DNA from: Gammaproteobacteria bacterium
Lineage (GTDB): Bacteria; Pseudomonadota; Gammaproteobacteria; Steroidobacterales; GCA-2729495
Direction of reading: 5' to 3'
NCBI GenBank assembly: GCA_019454675.1
Contig: JACFNV010000008.1
Location: 1 to 48,084, forward strand
DNA: 48,084 nt
Of the stretch, positions 24,407 through 33,690 are shown one piece after another; position 1 is the stretch's first letter; each line of letters opens with the position of its first letter. The position numbers and the translations under genes were made by a program. Below the pieces are notes generated by a model. It saw only the letters and a program-made list of their open reading frames with translations, had not been told where the DNA came from and did no database searches.

Positions 24407-25068
24407 TGAATCGCCGCCTCTCCGTACCGGCCGCCATGGCCATTGCCTTTCTCCTGCAGCTGCCCGGCGCCGGCATCCGCGCCGACGCCGCCTTTGACGC
24501 AGAGCTCGATGCCGTGCGCCAGGCCTGGGCCGTGGCCAATTACCAGCTGCCCGGCAACCAGCGCGAGGCCGCCTTCGAGAAGCTCCGCCTTCGTTCGGCG
24601 TCATTTGCCGACCAGCACCCACGGCAGGCAGAGGCGCTTATATGGGATGGCATCGTGCAGAGCACTTATGCCGGCGTGAACGGCGGCCTCGGGGCCATCG
24701 GCGCAGCAAAGAAGGCAAAGACCCGCTTCGAGGCCGCCCTGGCCATCGACGACAAGGCGCTGGACGGCTCTGCTTACACCAGTCTCGGCACCCTGTACCA
24801 CAAGATGCCCGGCTGGCCCATCGGCTTCGGCAGCGACAAGAAAGCACGCCAGTGCCTGGAGAAAGCCCTGGAGATCAACCCGACCGGAATCGACCCGAAT
24901 TATTTCTTTGGCGAGTTCCTTTATGACATCGGCGAACATGCACAGGCACTCCAATACCTGCATGTTGCGCAGAAGGCGCCACCACGGCCGGGACGCGAGA
25001 TTGCCGATGCGGGTCGCCAGGAAGAGATTCGCGAGCTGATCGCCAAGGCAAGGCGGAAGCTCGATTGA
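24403..25068 (+). CDS. Periplasmic TPR-like protein
   Basis: A 221-residue protein with a signal peptide (AAMAIAFLLQLPGAGIRADA). The mature part is all-helical with TPR-like repeats: ARQCLEKALEINPTGIDPNY and FGEFLYDIGEHAQALQYLHV, preceded by KAKTRFEAALAIDDKALDG. TPR proteins mediate protein contacts. Since it is the last gene of the operon and exported, it may link the cytoplasmic pathway to the envelope or to product export. The function cannot be read further. Confidence 0.8.
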   Translation: MMNRRLSVPAAMAIAFLLQLPGAGIRADAAFDAELDAVRQAWAVANYQLPGNQREAAFEKLRLRSASFADQHPRQAEALIWDGIVQSTYAGVNGGLGAIGAAKKAKTRFEAALAIDDKALDGSAYTSLGTLYHKMPGWPIGFGSDKKARQCLEKALEINPTGIDPNYFFGEFLYDIGEHAQALQYLHVAQKAPPRPGREIADAGRQEEIRELIAKARRKLD

Positions 25069-25102
25069 GGCAGTTCGATCAGCAGCCGGGGCTCCCGGTC
25101 GC

Positions 25103-28100
25103 TCAGTCGCGTTCCACCGAGTAGACCAGATCCAGTGACTGGTCCTCGCCGCTGGCCGCCTCGATGCTGAAGTTGCGGCTGAGCCGGTAGCGCGCCAGCA
25201 CCGTGCCGATGCGGTTGAAGAGCCCGTAGCTGAAACGCAGGTAGAGATCCGAGCCGAGCTGCTTGCCGGCCACCAGTTGCGTGTCCTCGAGCGTGCTGCC
25301 GCCGGCAAGGGCGAGCTCGTCCAGCGTCACGGCATGGCCGATGGCATCGGTGATGGGCGAGGTCTGCTGCACGCCGAGCGCGAGCACCGCCCCCGCCATC
25401 GCCGACTGGTCACCCGAACTCGCCGTCTGCAGCGGATGGCCGGTCACCAGGAAGGACAAGGCATCGGCCTGCGACATCGCGGGCTCCGAGAAGACCTGGC
25501 TCTGCGGGCGGCTGGCGGTGCCCGACAGCTGTATCCCCGCGACGACGAGGCGGCCTTCGTAGTCCACGCGCCGCGTCGCGCGGATATCCACCGTCGGATC
25601 ATCGAGCGGGCCGGCAAAGCCCAGCGTGCCGCGCTCGATGATGAGCTCCTTGCCATAGGCGCCAAAGCGCCCATCCCTCAGATGCAGTGCACCAAAGCCG
25701 CGCGGCGTGCGGTCGGGCGCCTGCGAGAGTTTCAGGCTGCCCTCCAGCTGCGTCTCGAGGCCAAAGCCCTTGAGATGCACGTTGCGGCCAAGTTCGATCT
25801 CCACCTCGCCGCCGATCGCGGTGGCGATGGCGGACTCACCCGGCCGTGGCGGGCGATCGCGCACCACCGCATCGCGGGAAGGCGAGACCGCGCTTTCGGG
25901 AAGCTCGCGCACGACGATATCGGCCCGCGGCACATGGATGCGGCCGGAAGCCGTCAGGGCGCCGGCTGCATAGTCCACCCGCAGGTCGGGGGATACCTGG
26001 ACATGGCGGTCGGGCAGGCGGATGGCATCCAGGCGCTCGCCCCGTACCCGCAGCCATCCGCGCGGCCCGCCCGTGGCCAGCGGCTGCAGCTCGCCGTCGA
26101 TGCCCAGCGCGCCGCCCGCGGTGGCTCCGCCTTCGAGGCGCAGCGTCCCGCTGCCATCGCCGATGAGCGCGAAGTGGACGCCCTCGAGCTTCACCCCGAG
26201 ATCGGAAAACGCCATGCCACCGTCCACCAGGCGCAGCGAGCCGTACAGGCGCGGCGCCGCCAGGCTGCCCGTGGCCTGTACTTCGAGCGTGATGCGCCCT
26301 GCCAGCTCGGCAATCGCCACATCGGCAGCCAGCAGCGGCGCCAGCAGCACGAGCTCGGGAAACTCGCCTGCAAGCTGCATGTCGAAGGGCGCCTCCAGTC
26401 CCAGCGGCGCCTGCATCCGCGCCCGTCCGCCGAGCGCCATCCCGCCCTCTCCCTCGATGCCGAGCCTGGCCTCGCCGTCGAGGGGCGTCAGCACGGCATC
26501 GAGGGCAACCACGGGCAGCACCCTGCTCACCGGCTCCTCGCCCTCGGTGTAATGGACCGCGGTCTCCTGCTGCCGCCAGTGGAAGGAAGCCTCGGGACCC
26601 GCCGCCGTCAGCGCGGCAGACAGCTCGGCCGATGCCCTGCCGCCCAGCGCCAGGTTCCTGCCCAGCCAGTGATCGAAGCGCGACAGCTCGAGGTCGTGCA
26701 GGCTGGCGACCAGCAGCGCATCGCGCGGCGCCCAGCGCGCCTCGCCGATGCAGAGCGTGGCGGGGAGCTGCTCCCAGCAATGGCTGCCGATGCCGAACCT
26801 GCCTGCGCCGGCCACCAGCACGGGCCGGCCCGCCAGCCGCCAGTCGCCGACCACCCCCTCCATGCCGAGCGAGGCGGCGGAGATCTCGTGGCGCAGGGTG
26901 GCGTTCTGCCAGCCGCCCCTGCTTTCCAGCATGGCGACCATGGGGCCGCCGCGCAGGGTGGCCTGCAGGCGGTGGTCTTCCAGCGCGCCGCTCAGCCCCA
27001 CCACCAGGTCGCCCAGCAGCTGCTCGCTGGTCTGCAGGCCCTGTGCGGCAAGATCGATATCCGCCTGCCCGGAGCGATCCACCCTGGCGCGCAGCTGCAG
27101 GCGGGCCAGGCGCTGGGCGTCGAGCGCCAGCGCCTGGCCCTCGGCATCGAGATCGATGACCGGACGGGCGGGGCTGCCGGCCAGATCCGCGCGCGCGGAC
27201 AGGCTCCCCGACAACCCCGGCCAGAGCAGCGCCAGATCGGGAGCATCCAGCTCGAAGTGTCCGGCGAGCCGCTGGCCCACGCTGCCATCGGCGTGCAGGC
27301 GGTTGGCACCGGCCTGCAACCTCAGCCTGCTGAAGCCCAGCGTGCCCTCGTGCAGGCGAAGCATGCCGGTGCCCGCCAGCGGCCGGTCCATCAGGCTGCC
27401 CTCCAGCGCCAGGACATCGAGCTCGATGGCGCCATCGGGCAGGCCTGTCGCATGCAAGCGGCCGGAGAAACGCCCTTCCAGTCCGGGCTGGAAGGCGGCG
27501 GTGCGCACATCACGGGCCACGACATCGAAGCGCCATTGCGCAACGGTATCGGCCAGATCCACGACACCGCGTGCCGCGAGCTCGCCGAAATCCCCCTGCG
27601 CCAACGCCTGCTCGATGACCACCTGGGTACCCCCCCCATGCAGCCGCAGCCGTGCCGACAGGGCGGGCAGCCGTTCGCCTGTCAGGCTGGTATCGAGCCG
27701 GCCTCGCCAATCATCGATGCCACCCTCGAGCTCGAGCCGGCCGCCGTCCGCTGCGATCCGGCCCACCCCGGGCAGCACGCGCTCCAGCGAGCCCCAGCTT
27801 GCCTCGGCCGCAATGCGCGGGGTATCCGCGAGATCGTGCAGGCTGGCACGCAGGACGGCGGCTCCGGGCAGGCGCAAGGCCTGCGCCAGCTCCAGCGTCG
27901 CGAGATCGCCGCGTGCCGTGCCCGCCCCGGAGAGCTGCTGCGCAGGCAGGCTCCAGCCGATGCGCAGCTCCAGCGGCAACGGAGCCCGCAGCCTGGCCCT
28001 GCCCGCCAGCCGCACGATGAGCCCCTCGTACTCGGCGCGCGCCTCCCTGATCACCAGCCGCGAACCCCACAGGCGGCCGGCTGCATGCAGGCCCGTCAGC

Positions 28101-28543
28101 GTCCACGTCCGGCCATCACGCTGCAGCTCGAGCAGGGGCAGGCTGAACTCGCGCACGCTGACCGGGATGGGCGTACGCAGCGTCGGCATCACGAAGGGCT
28201 CGTCGGCAGCAGTCGATGCCGCGACCTCGACCACCACGCGTGCAGCGGCCAGGCGCTGCACGCGCAGCCTGCCCCGCAGCAGGTCGCGTGCGCGCAGCAC
28301 CAGCTCCAGGTCCTCGATGTGGATCTGCGACTCCGTCGCCTCGATATCGAGCGTACCGATATGCAGGCCTGCCGCGAGACTGCCCTGCACCGCTTCGAAG
28401 CGCAGCATGCCAGCGGTCTGTGCGGTGGCGGCACGCGCCAGCCAGCCCGCGCCCGCCGCCGTGCCGACCAGCAGCGCCAGCGCCACGATGCAGCCGGCGA
28501 CGACCAGCAGCAGCGTCCCCGCCAGCCAGCGCCAGGCGCTCAC
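25103..28543 (-). CDS. tamB: Translocation and assembly module protein TamB
   Basis: A 1146-residue AsmA-like/TamB protein. An N-terminal membrane anchor (LAGTLLLVVAGCIVALALLV) is followed by a long beta-taco scaffold rich in repeats such as GRLELEGGIDDWRG, LHADGSVGQRLAGHFELDAP and GRARMQAPLGLEAPF. The C-terminal DUF490 domain includes GVQQTSPITDAIGHAV, KQLGSDLYLRFSYGLF and ends SLDLVYSVERD. With TamA it bridges the inner and outer membranes and takes part in phospholipid or outer-membrane protein movement. The start overlaps the tamA stop by four bases. Confidence 0.92.
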   Translation of the reverse strand: MSAWRWLAGTLLLVVAGCIVALALLVGTAAGAGWLARAATAQTAGMLRFEAVQGSLAAGLHIGTLDIEATESQIHIEDLELVLRARDLLRGRLRVQRLAAARVVVEVAASTAADEPFVMPTLRTPIPVSVREFSLPLLELQRDGRTWTLTGLHAAGRLWGSRLVIREARAEYEGLIVRLAGRARLRAPLPLELRIGWSLPAQQLSGAGTARGDLATLELAQALRLPGAAVLRASLHDLADTPRIAAEASWGSLERVLPGVGRIAADGGRLELEGGIDDWRGRLDTSLTGERLPALSARLRLHGGGTQVVIEQALAQGDFGELAARGVVDLADTVAQWRFDVVARDVRTAAFQPGLEGRFSGRLHATGLPDGAIELDVLALEGSLMDRPLAGTGMLRLHEGTLGFSRLRLQAGANRLHADGSVGQRLAGHFELDAPDLALLWPGLSGSLSARADLAGSPARPVIDLDAEGQALALDAQRLARLQLRARVDRSGQADIDLAAQGLQTSEQLLGDLVVGLSGALEDHRLQATLRGGPMVAMLESRGGWQNATLRHEISAASLGMEGVVGDWRLAGRPVLVAGAGRFGIGSHCWEQLPATLCIGEARWAPRDALLVASLHDLELSRFDHWLGRNLALGGRASAELSAALTAAGPEASFHWRQQETAVHYTEGEEPVSRVLPVVALDAVLTPLDGEARLGIEGEGGMALGGRARMQAPLGLEAPFDMQLAGEFPELVLLAPLLAADVAIAELAGRITLEVQATGSLAAPRLYGSLRLVDGGMAFSDLGVKLEGVHFALIGDGSGTLRLEGGATAGGALGIDGELQPLATGGPRGWLRVRGERLDAIRLPDRHVQVSPDLRVDYAAGALTASGRIHVPRADIVVRELPESAVSPSRDAVVRDRPPRPGESAIATAIGGEVEIELGRNVHLKGFGLETQLEGSLKLSQAPDRTPRGFGALHLRDGRFGAYGKELIIERGTLGFAGPLDDPTVDIRATRRVDYEGRLVVAGIQLSGTASRPQSQVFSEPAMSQADALSFLVTGHPLQTASSGDQSAMAGAVLALGVQQTSPITDAIGHAVTLDELALAGGSTLEDTQLVAGKQLGSDLYLRFSYGLFNRIGTVLARYRLSRNFSIEAASGEDQSLDLVYSVERD

Positions 28544-30273
28544 AGGTCGGGCCCCAGCGTGATATGCAGACGCCAGCTGTCGGGCGCATCGCGATCGAGC
28601 GGCACGGCGATGTCGAACCGTATCGGGCCCAGCGGCGAATACCAGCGCAGGCCAGCGCCGACACCGGTCTTCAGGGTCACCGCCGATGGCCTGTCGAAGG
28701 CATTGCCGGTGTCCACGAAGGCAGCCGCGGACCAGTTCCCCAGGATGCGCTGGTCGAGCTCGATGCTGCCCACCAGCTTGTAGCTGCCGCCGATCACCTT
28801 GCCCTGGCCGTCGGTAGGACCGAGCGACTGGTAGTCATAGCCGCGCACGCTGTAGTCGCCACCGGCGAAATAGCGCACCGAGGCCGGCAACGTGCGCAGC
28901 TGGTCCTTGAGCGTGCCGCCGGCCTCCCCGCGTAGCAGCAGGCGTCCGCCGCTCCAGGTCGGCACGATGAACTTGCCGTAGAGATCCGCCTGCAGGAAGC
29001 TGGAATCCGAGCCGATCTGCTCGCTGGTGCCACTGACTCTGAAGCTGACGCGGTGGCCCCGGTCAGGACGGGTAATGGTGAGGCTGCCCGGGAAAGTGTG
29101 CGTCCAGCTCAGCCCCGGGATCAGCAGGAACTCGCGGTTGTGCTCGCCGGCGATGGTGAAATCCTCGATGCTGGCATCGATGAAACGGGTCTCGACCCAG
29201 CCCGCGGGACGGCGCCTGAACTCCTTGATGCCGATCTTGTAGGTGTCGGCGCGCTTGGCACGGGTATCCTCGTGCCGGTAACCGGCATCCACATGCAGCC
29301 ACTCCACGCGTGGATCGCGGCGCGGCAGCCGGTAGCTCAGCCCCAGCGTGGATTCCACGCTCGACACCTCCAGCTGGCCATCCAGCTGGTGGCCCGACTC
29401 GTTCACCCGCCGGTCGGTATAGCCGGCCCGCAGCTTCGGCCCCTTGTCGGTGGAATAGCCTGCGCCAAAGGTATAGACGTGCCTCCTGGCGGCGGTCAGC
29501 GCCACCGACACCGGCACCTCGAGCTCCGGTAGCGGCCGCGGATCGGTACGCAGGTCCACCGAGGCAAAGTAGCCGGTAGCGAGTAGCGCGTTGTAGAGAT
29601 CGGTGACCTTGCCGCCGTCATAGGGCTCGCCGGATGCAAAATCGACGAAGCGCTCGACCAGATCCGCACGTACCACATCCTGCTCGAAGCTCACCTCGCC
29701 GAAGCGGTAGCGCGGGCCGGAGTCGTAATGAAGCCTGACATCGGCCACGTCCTGTCGTGCATAGATGTCGATGCGGCTCTCCGGGAAGCCGCCGGCAAAG
29801 TAACCGCGCTGTCGCGCCAGGTCGATGAAGGATTTCTTGAGGCGCTCGTAGAGGGCATGATCGAGCTGGGCGCCCGGCTTCAGCGGCTGCGTTCTCTGCA
29901 GGCGGCGGAAGCCCGGGTCATCGGCAGCCTCGCCGGCCACCAGCACATCGACCTGGCGCAGCCGCACCGGCTCGCCCGGATCGATGCGGATGCGCACCTG
30001 CCAGCAGCCAGGCTCCCTGCCGCTCTCGATGTCGATGACGGGGTTGTAGTAGCCAAAGGCTTCCAGTGCCTCGTGGATCTCGGCATCGGCCTTGCGGATC
30101 AGGCGCTGCACGCGCCACGATGGGGCATCGCAGGGGGCGTTGTCGAGGCTCAGGTGGGCCAGGACGTTCTCGCGCAGATGGCCACGCACACCGTCCAGCT
30201 GAACCTTGGCGGGTGCAGCTGTCCAAGCAAGCAGGGTGCAGCAAAGAAAGGTGGCTATGCGTGGCCGGTGCAT
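28540..30273 (-). CDS. tamA: Translocation and assembly module outer-membrane protein TamA
   Basis: A 577-residue Omp85-family protein with a signal peptide (TFLCCTLLAWTAAPAKV). Three POTRA-like domains span about residues 22-260 (including ALEAFGYYNPVIDIESG and FIDLARQRGYFAGG), then a 16-strand barrel. The conserved barrel motif VRGYDY is in YFAGGDYSVRGYDYQSLG, and GLRWYSPLGPIRFDIA is the typical C-terminal block. It is the first gene of tamA-tamB. A TATGCT -10-like element ends about 10 bases before the ATG, so the leader is very short. Confidence 0.93.
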   Translation of the reverse strand: MHRPRIATFLCCTLLAWTAAPAKVQLDGVRGHLRENVLAHLSLDNAPCDAPSWRVQRLIRKADAEIHEALEAFGYYNPVIDIESGREPGCWQVRIRIDPGEPVRLRQVDVLVAGEAADDPGFRRLQRTQPLKPGAQLDHALYERLKKSFIDLARQRGYFAGGFPESRIDIYARQDVADVRLHYDSGPRYRFGEVSFEQDVVRADLVERFVDFASGEPYDGGKVTDLYNALLATGYFASVDLRTDPRPLPELEVPVSVALTAARRHVYTFGAGYSTDKGPKLRAGYTDRRVNESGHQLDGQLEVSSVESTLGLSYRLPRRDPRVEWLHVDAGYRHEDTRAKRADTYKIGIKEFRRRPAGWVETRFIDASIEDFTIAGEHNREFLLIPGLSWTHTFPGSLTITRPDRGHRVSFRVSGTSEQIGSDSSFLQADLYGKFIVPTWSGGRLLLRGEAGGTLKDQLRTLPASVRYFAGGDYSVRGYDYQSLGPTDGQGKVIGGSYKLVGSIELDQRILGNWSAAAFVDTGNAFDRPSAVTLKTGVGAGLRWYSPLGPIRFDIAVPLDRDAPDSWRLHITLGPDL

Positions 30274-30332
30274 CTTTGCCTAGCATACCTGCTGCACCCA
30301 CCATCGGCACCGCAGCAACCGGAGCGCTGTTC

Positions 30333-31244
30333 TTGCATATCCCGACGACCCGCAGACATCACGGTCCCTGGCCCATGCTCATGCTGGCACTGCTCGGCAG
30401 CATGGTCGCCACCATGGCGCAGGCCGGGGAGCAACAGCCGCGCTGGTCGCAGCTCGAGTTCAGTGCCTCGAAGTTCTTCATGACCGCGCGCTTCGGCGTG
30501 ACGGTGCACGAGCGTCCGGCCGCCGACATCAGCCAGAGCCTGCTGGGAGTGCCCAAGGGCCAGCCGGTCGCACCCGCGGACAGCGTGCTCGAGCTGGTCT
30601 ACCGGATGAGCGGCTTTGGCCACCAGTCCAGCGCCACCCTGTGGGTGGATCCGGCCAGCGGGGCCAGCCTGCAGCAGACCGAGCTCGACAGCGGTCGGCG
30701 CCAGCGCCTGCGCGATTACCGCTTTACCGACCTCGGCGCCTGGCACTTCAGCAGATGGCCCGCCAGCCGTGCCGAGCAAGCGCTGCCTCCCGCGCAGTGG
30801 ACCGATCTCGGCGAAGGCCTGCGTGCCTTCCCGGCCGCCATCAGGGGGCAGCCGGTAGCCAGCGCCACCACGCTGCTCTGGCTTGCGGCAGCCGGCGATT
30901 ACACGCAGGTGGGCGATCGTGACGAGGTGCTCGTCTTCTCGCGCGGCCAGGTCAGCCGGGTCGGCATCGAGTTCAGGGGACGGCGCAGCATCCAGGTCGA
31001 CTATCAGGAACACGGTCCCGCCGGCACGCAGCAGCGTCGCGGCAAGCTGGAAGCCCTGGTGCTGACGATCCGCGGCCAGCCACTGGAGTCCACCGGCGGG
31101 GACAGCGAATTCGAGCTGCTGGGCCTGCAGGGCAATCTCGAGCTGCTGCTCGACCCGCTCACGCGGATTCCCCTGCAGCTCAGCGGCATGGTCAAGATCG
31201 CCGGGCAGGTGACCGTGCGCCTGCAGGAGGCCACGCTGCGCTGA
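30333..31244 (+). CDS. Periplasmic protein of the DUF3108 type
   Basis: A 303-residue exported protein. TTG 30333 is preferred because GGAG lies 8 bases upstream and it gives a basic n-region before the hydrophobic core (MLMLALLGSMVATMAQA). ATG 30375 is the alternative but lacks both. The mature part is beta-rich (SSATLWVDPASGASLQQTEL, EVLVFSRGQVSRVGIEFRG) and resembles DUF3108 / LolA-like outer-membrane-related proteins. The function is unknown. It is divergent from tamA, which hints at an envelope role. Confidence 0.65.
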   Translation: MHIPTTRRHHGPWPMLMLALLGSMVATMAQAGEQQPRWSQLEFSASKFFMTARFGVTVHERPAADISQSLLGVPKGQPVAPADSVLELVYRMSGFGHQSSATLWVDPASGASLQQTELDSGRRQRLRDYRFTDLGAWHFSRWPASRAEQALPPAQWTDLGEGLRAFPAAIRGQPVASATTLLWLAAAGDYTQVGDRDEVLVFSRGQVSRVGIEFRGRRSIQVDYQEHGPAGTQQRRGKLEALVLTIRGQPLESTGGDSEFELLGLQGNLELLLDPLTRIPLQLSGMVKIAGQVTVRLQEATLR

Positions 31245-31372
31245 AGCCGGGATGACGGGCAAATGGCCGCGGTGCCGTCGTCCCCTCCACTGGCGGCTGG
31301 CCATCTGTTCAAAGCAGCAGGCAAAGCAGATAATTCCGCTGTTGTTGTCTGCGTCCCCAGGGAGGAAGATCC

Positions 31373-32149
31373 ATGAAGGCATGGCGACTGGCCATGGCCG
31401 TGGCGGGCATTGCGCTCATCGCCGCCTGCAGCAATCCCGAGACCGACTGGAACAAGGCTGCTGCCGAGGACACCGAGACCGCCTACCAGGCTTTCCTCGA
31501 CCGTCACCCCGAGGGCGAATGGGCACAGAAGGCCCAGGCACAGCTCGACGCCATCCGCGACGAGCGCGACTGGGAGAGGGCGCAGATCAGCGATGCCATC
31601 CAGTCATACAACAACTACCTGCTGGCCCATCCGACCGGCGTGCACATGGGAGAGGCCCGCCAGCGCATCTCCGAGCTCGAAACCGAGGCAGCCTGGACGG
31701 CGGCCTGGAACGCGGGCACCCGCGATGCGCTGGAAGAATTTCTCATCCGCTATGCCGACTCGCCGCAGGCGGAACAGGCCCGTGCGCGGCTGGCCGAGCT
31801 GGACCCGCCACGGACTCCGGCAGCCGCAACCGGTCGCGGGCAGCCAGCTGCCGCAAAACCGGCCACCGCGAAGCCCGCCGCCGGCAAGGCCACCACCCCG
31901 GCCACCCTGCCGCGGGGCAACTACCAGGTGCAGCTCGGCGCCTTCAGCTCGGCGGACAAGGCGCAGACCGCCAGGGCACGCATCGAACAGAAGCACCGGG
32001 CGATCGTCGGCCCGCTCAGCGTGCAGAACCCGGTCGGTAACGATGGCATCTATCGCGTGAAATCGGCCGGCATGACCGAGGCCGCCGCCCGCTCGGCCTG
32101 CCAGTCGCTCAAGCGCGCCGGGCAGGATTGCATGGTGGTGTCGCGCTGA
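31373..32149 (+). CDS. SPOR-domain lipoprotein
   Basis: A 258-residue protein with a lipobox (ALIAAC, Cys19). The N-terminal half contains TPR-like helical pairs with spacing of about 40 residues (TAYQAFLDRHPEGEWAQKAQ, SYNNYLLAHPTGVHMGEA, ALEEFLIRYADSPQAEQA). An Ala/Pro/Lys-rich linker (about 150-178) leads to a SPOR domain (YQVQLGAFSSADKAQTARAR ... DGIYRVKSAGMTEAAARSAC). SPOR domains bind denuded septal peptidoglycan, so a cell-division or wall role is likely. A GGGAGGAAG ribosome site precedes the ATG. Confidence 0.88.
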   Translation: MKAWRLAMAVAGIALIAACSNPETDWNKAAAEDTETAYQAFLDRHPEGEWAQKAQAQLDAIRDERDWERAQISDAIQSYNNYLLAHPTGVHMGEARQRISELETEAAWTAAWNAGTRDALEEFLIRYADSPQAEQARARLAELDPPRTPAAATGRGQPAAAKPATAKPAAGKATTPATLPRGNYQVQLGAFSSADKAQTARARIEQKHRAIVGPLSVQNPVGNDGIYRVKSAGMTEAAARSACQSLKRAGQDCMVVSR

Positions 32150-32181
32150 GGGCGCGCCCGGGCGGGTACGGCACAGCCGGG

Positions 32182-32832
32182 ATGGACGAAACGCCACAGG
32201 ATCTCGCCGGCATGCGCCGCGAGTACCACGGCCGGCCGCTGCGGCGCGCGGATCTCGATGCCGATCCGCTGCTGCAGTTCGACCGCTGGTTCTGCGAGGC
32301 CGTGGCCGCCGGCCTGCCCGATCCCAATGCCATGACCCTGGCCACGGTGGCCGGCGACGGCCAGCCTTCCTCGCGCACCGTCCTGCTCAAGGCACGCGAT
32401 CCGGCCGGCTTCGTCTTCTACACCAACCACGACAGTCGCAAGGCACGCGAGATCGCCGGCAACCCGCGGGTGGCCCTGCTGTTCTTCTGGCCGGGCCTGT
32501 TCCGCCAGGTGCAGGTCCGTGGCGCCGTCACGCGCTGCAGCGTGGAGGAGAGCCGGGCCTACTTCCAGTGCCGGCCGCGGGACAGCCAGCTGGGCGCCTG
32601 GGCCTCGCACCAGAGCATGCCCATCGGTTCGCGTGCGGTGCTGGAAACCCGGTTCGCGGAAACGCAGGCCAGGTTCGCCGATGCCGAGGTGCCGCTGCCC
32701 CCGTTCTGGGGCGGCTACCGCGTGATCCCGCAGCAGCTCGAGTTCTGGCAGGGCCAGGAAAGCCGCCTGCACGACCGCTTCGTCTACACCCGCGCAGGCA
32801 GCCGCTGGCAGATCGAGCGGCTGTCCCCCTGA
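32182..32832 (+). CDS. pdxH: Pyridoxamine 5'-phosphate oxidase
   Basis: A 216-residue FMN enzyme that oxidises pyridoxine or pyridoxamine phosphate to pyridoxal 5'-phosphate. Family blocks are PNAMTLATVAGDGQPSSRTV, LLKARDPAGFVFYTNHDSRK, ALLFFWPGLFRQVQVRGAV, WASHQSMPI, and WGGYRVIPQQLEFWQGQESR, with the C-terminal RLSP. The length is normal. ATG 32182 lies 30 bases after the SPOR gene stop; the two may be co-transcribed. A strong hairpin follows at 32840-32870. Confidence 0.97.
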   Translation: MDETPQDLAGMRREYHGRPLRRADLDADPLLQFDRWFCEAVAAGLPDPNAMTLATVAGDGQPSSRTVLLKARDPAGFVFYTNHDSRKAREIAGNPRVALLFFWPGLFRQVQVRGAVTRCSVEESRAYFQCRPRDSQLGAWASHQSMPIGSRAVLETRFAETQARFADAEVPLPPFWGGYRVIPQQLEFWQGQESRLHDRFVYTRAGSRWQIERLSP

Positions 32833-32839
32833 AACAGCG

Positions 32840-32870
32840 GGGCCGGGCCTGCTCCCCGCAGGCCCGGCCC
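32840..32870. terminator. Terminator hairpin between pdxH and copB
   Basis: GGGCCGGGCCTGC (32840-32852), loop TCCCC, GCAGGCCCGGCCC (32858-32870): a perfect 13-bp GC stem followed by TTCGTCC. It lies between convergent genes and could end both transcripts. Confidence 0.65.
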
Positions 32871-32883
32871 TTCGTCCAGCGAC

Positions 32884-33690
32884 TCAGAACCAGGCGCGCA
32901 AGCCCAGCACCAGGCGGCGATCATGGGCTCGCTCGCCCTCGGCACGGGCAAGCTCCGCGCTGTCGCCATGCAGGCTCGCCCATTCCACGCCGACATAAGG
33001 TGCCAGCTCGCGCCGCCATTCATAGCGCAGCCGCAGGCCGGTGGAGACCTCGCCGATGCCCGAACCGATGCCGGCCCGCGGATCATCGTCTTTCCAGGTC
33101 TCCGCCTCGCCGCGCAGCGCCAGGATCAGGCGATTGGTGAACAACCACTCGTACTGGCCTTCCAGGCGCAGGCCCAGCTGGCCACCCTTGCCGAGGTAAG
33201 CCGTGGCCTCGACATGGAACCACTGCGGCGCCAGCCCCTGCAGGCCGATGGCGAGGTACCTGCGCGTGGCATCGTGCCCGGTGTCCACGCGCACCCCCGC
33301 CACCGCATCCCACCAGGCTGCCACCGGCCGCCCGTAGTGCAGCTCGAGGCGGTTCTCCACCCGCGCGCCGCCACTGCGATGCTCGCCCTCGTCGCGCAGC
33401 CACAGGCGATGCTCGTCGGTGCCCACCCAGCCGATGAGGTCCCAGGCCAGCGCATTCCTGCCATCGCGCGCCTGCCATTCCAGGTGCTCGGCCATCAAGC
33501 TGCCATCGACCCAGGGCTCGCGCATGTGGTCCGTGCCGGCGGGCAGCTCGGGGAAGGCAGCTGCACGCTCCCCGGCACCGAGTTGCGGCGCCGCGAGTGC
33601 AGCACCTGCCGCCATGAGGCCGAGGCCCAGACCGGGACCGGCGAGCCAGCGAAGGGTGATGCGGGGCTTCCATCCGTCCGATTCAGCCAT
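32884..33690 (-). CDS. copB: Outer-membrane copper resistance protein CopB
   Basis: A 268-residue protein. ATG 33690 is chosen because GAGGAGAGG lies just upstream. After the signal peptide it has the CopB family barrel: WDLIGWVGTDEHRLWLRDEG, ELHYGRPVAAWWDAVAGVR, LAIGLQGLAPQWFHVEATAY, and the final aromatic GLRAWF. The Met/His-rich N-terminal extension of some CopB proteins is short here (DHMREPWVDGSLMAEHLEW). The gene start overlaps the copA stop by 8 bases, so the two are coupled. Confidence 0.9.
   Translation of the reverse strand: MAESDGWKPRITLRWLAGPGLGLGLMAAGAALAAPQLGAGERAAAFPELPAGTDHMREPWVDGSLMAEHLEWQARDGRNALAWDLIGWVGTDEHRLWLRDEGEHRSGGARVENRLELHYGRPVAAWWDAVAGVRVDTGHDATRRYLAIGLQGLAPQWFHVEATAYLGKGGQLGLRLEGQYEWLFTNRLILALRGEAETWKDDDPRAGIGSGIGEVSTGLRLRYEWRRELAPYVGVEWASLHGDSAELARAEGERAHDRRLVLGLRAWF

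Noticed and set aside
25277..28783. A 1168-residue open frame on the plus strand opposite tamB
   Set aside because: It is the complement of tamB with repetitive Gln/Arg/His-rich composition and no domain; tamB has clear family motifs and coupling with tamA.
30283..30332. tRNA or small RNA between tamA and the DUF3108-like gene
   Set aside because: No cloverleaf or stable long stem is seen; the region is too short and only contains promoter-like sequence.
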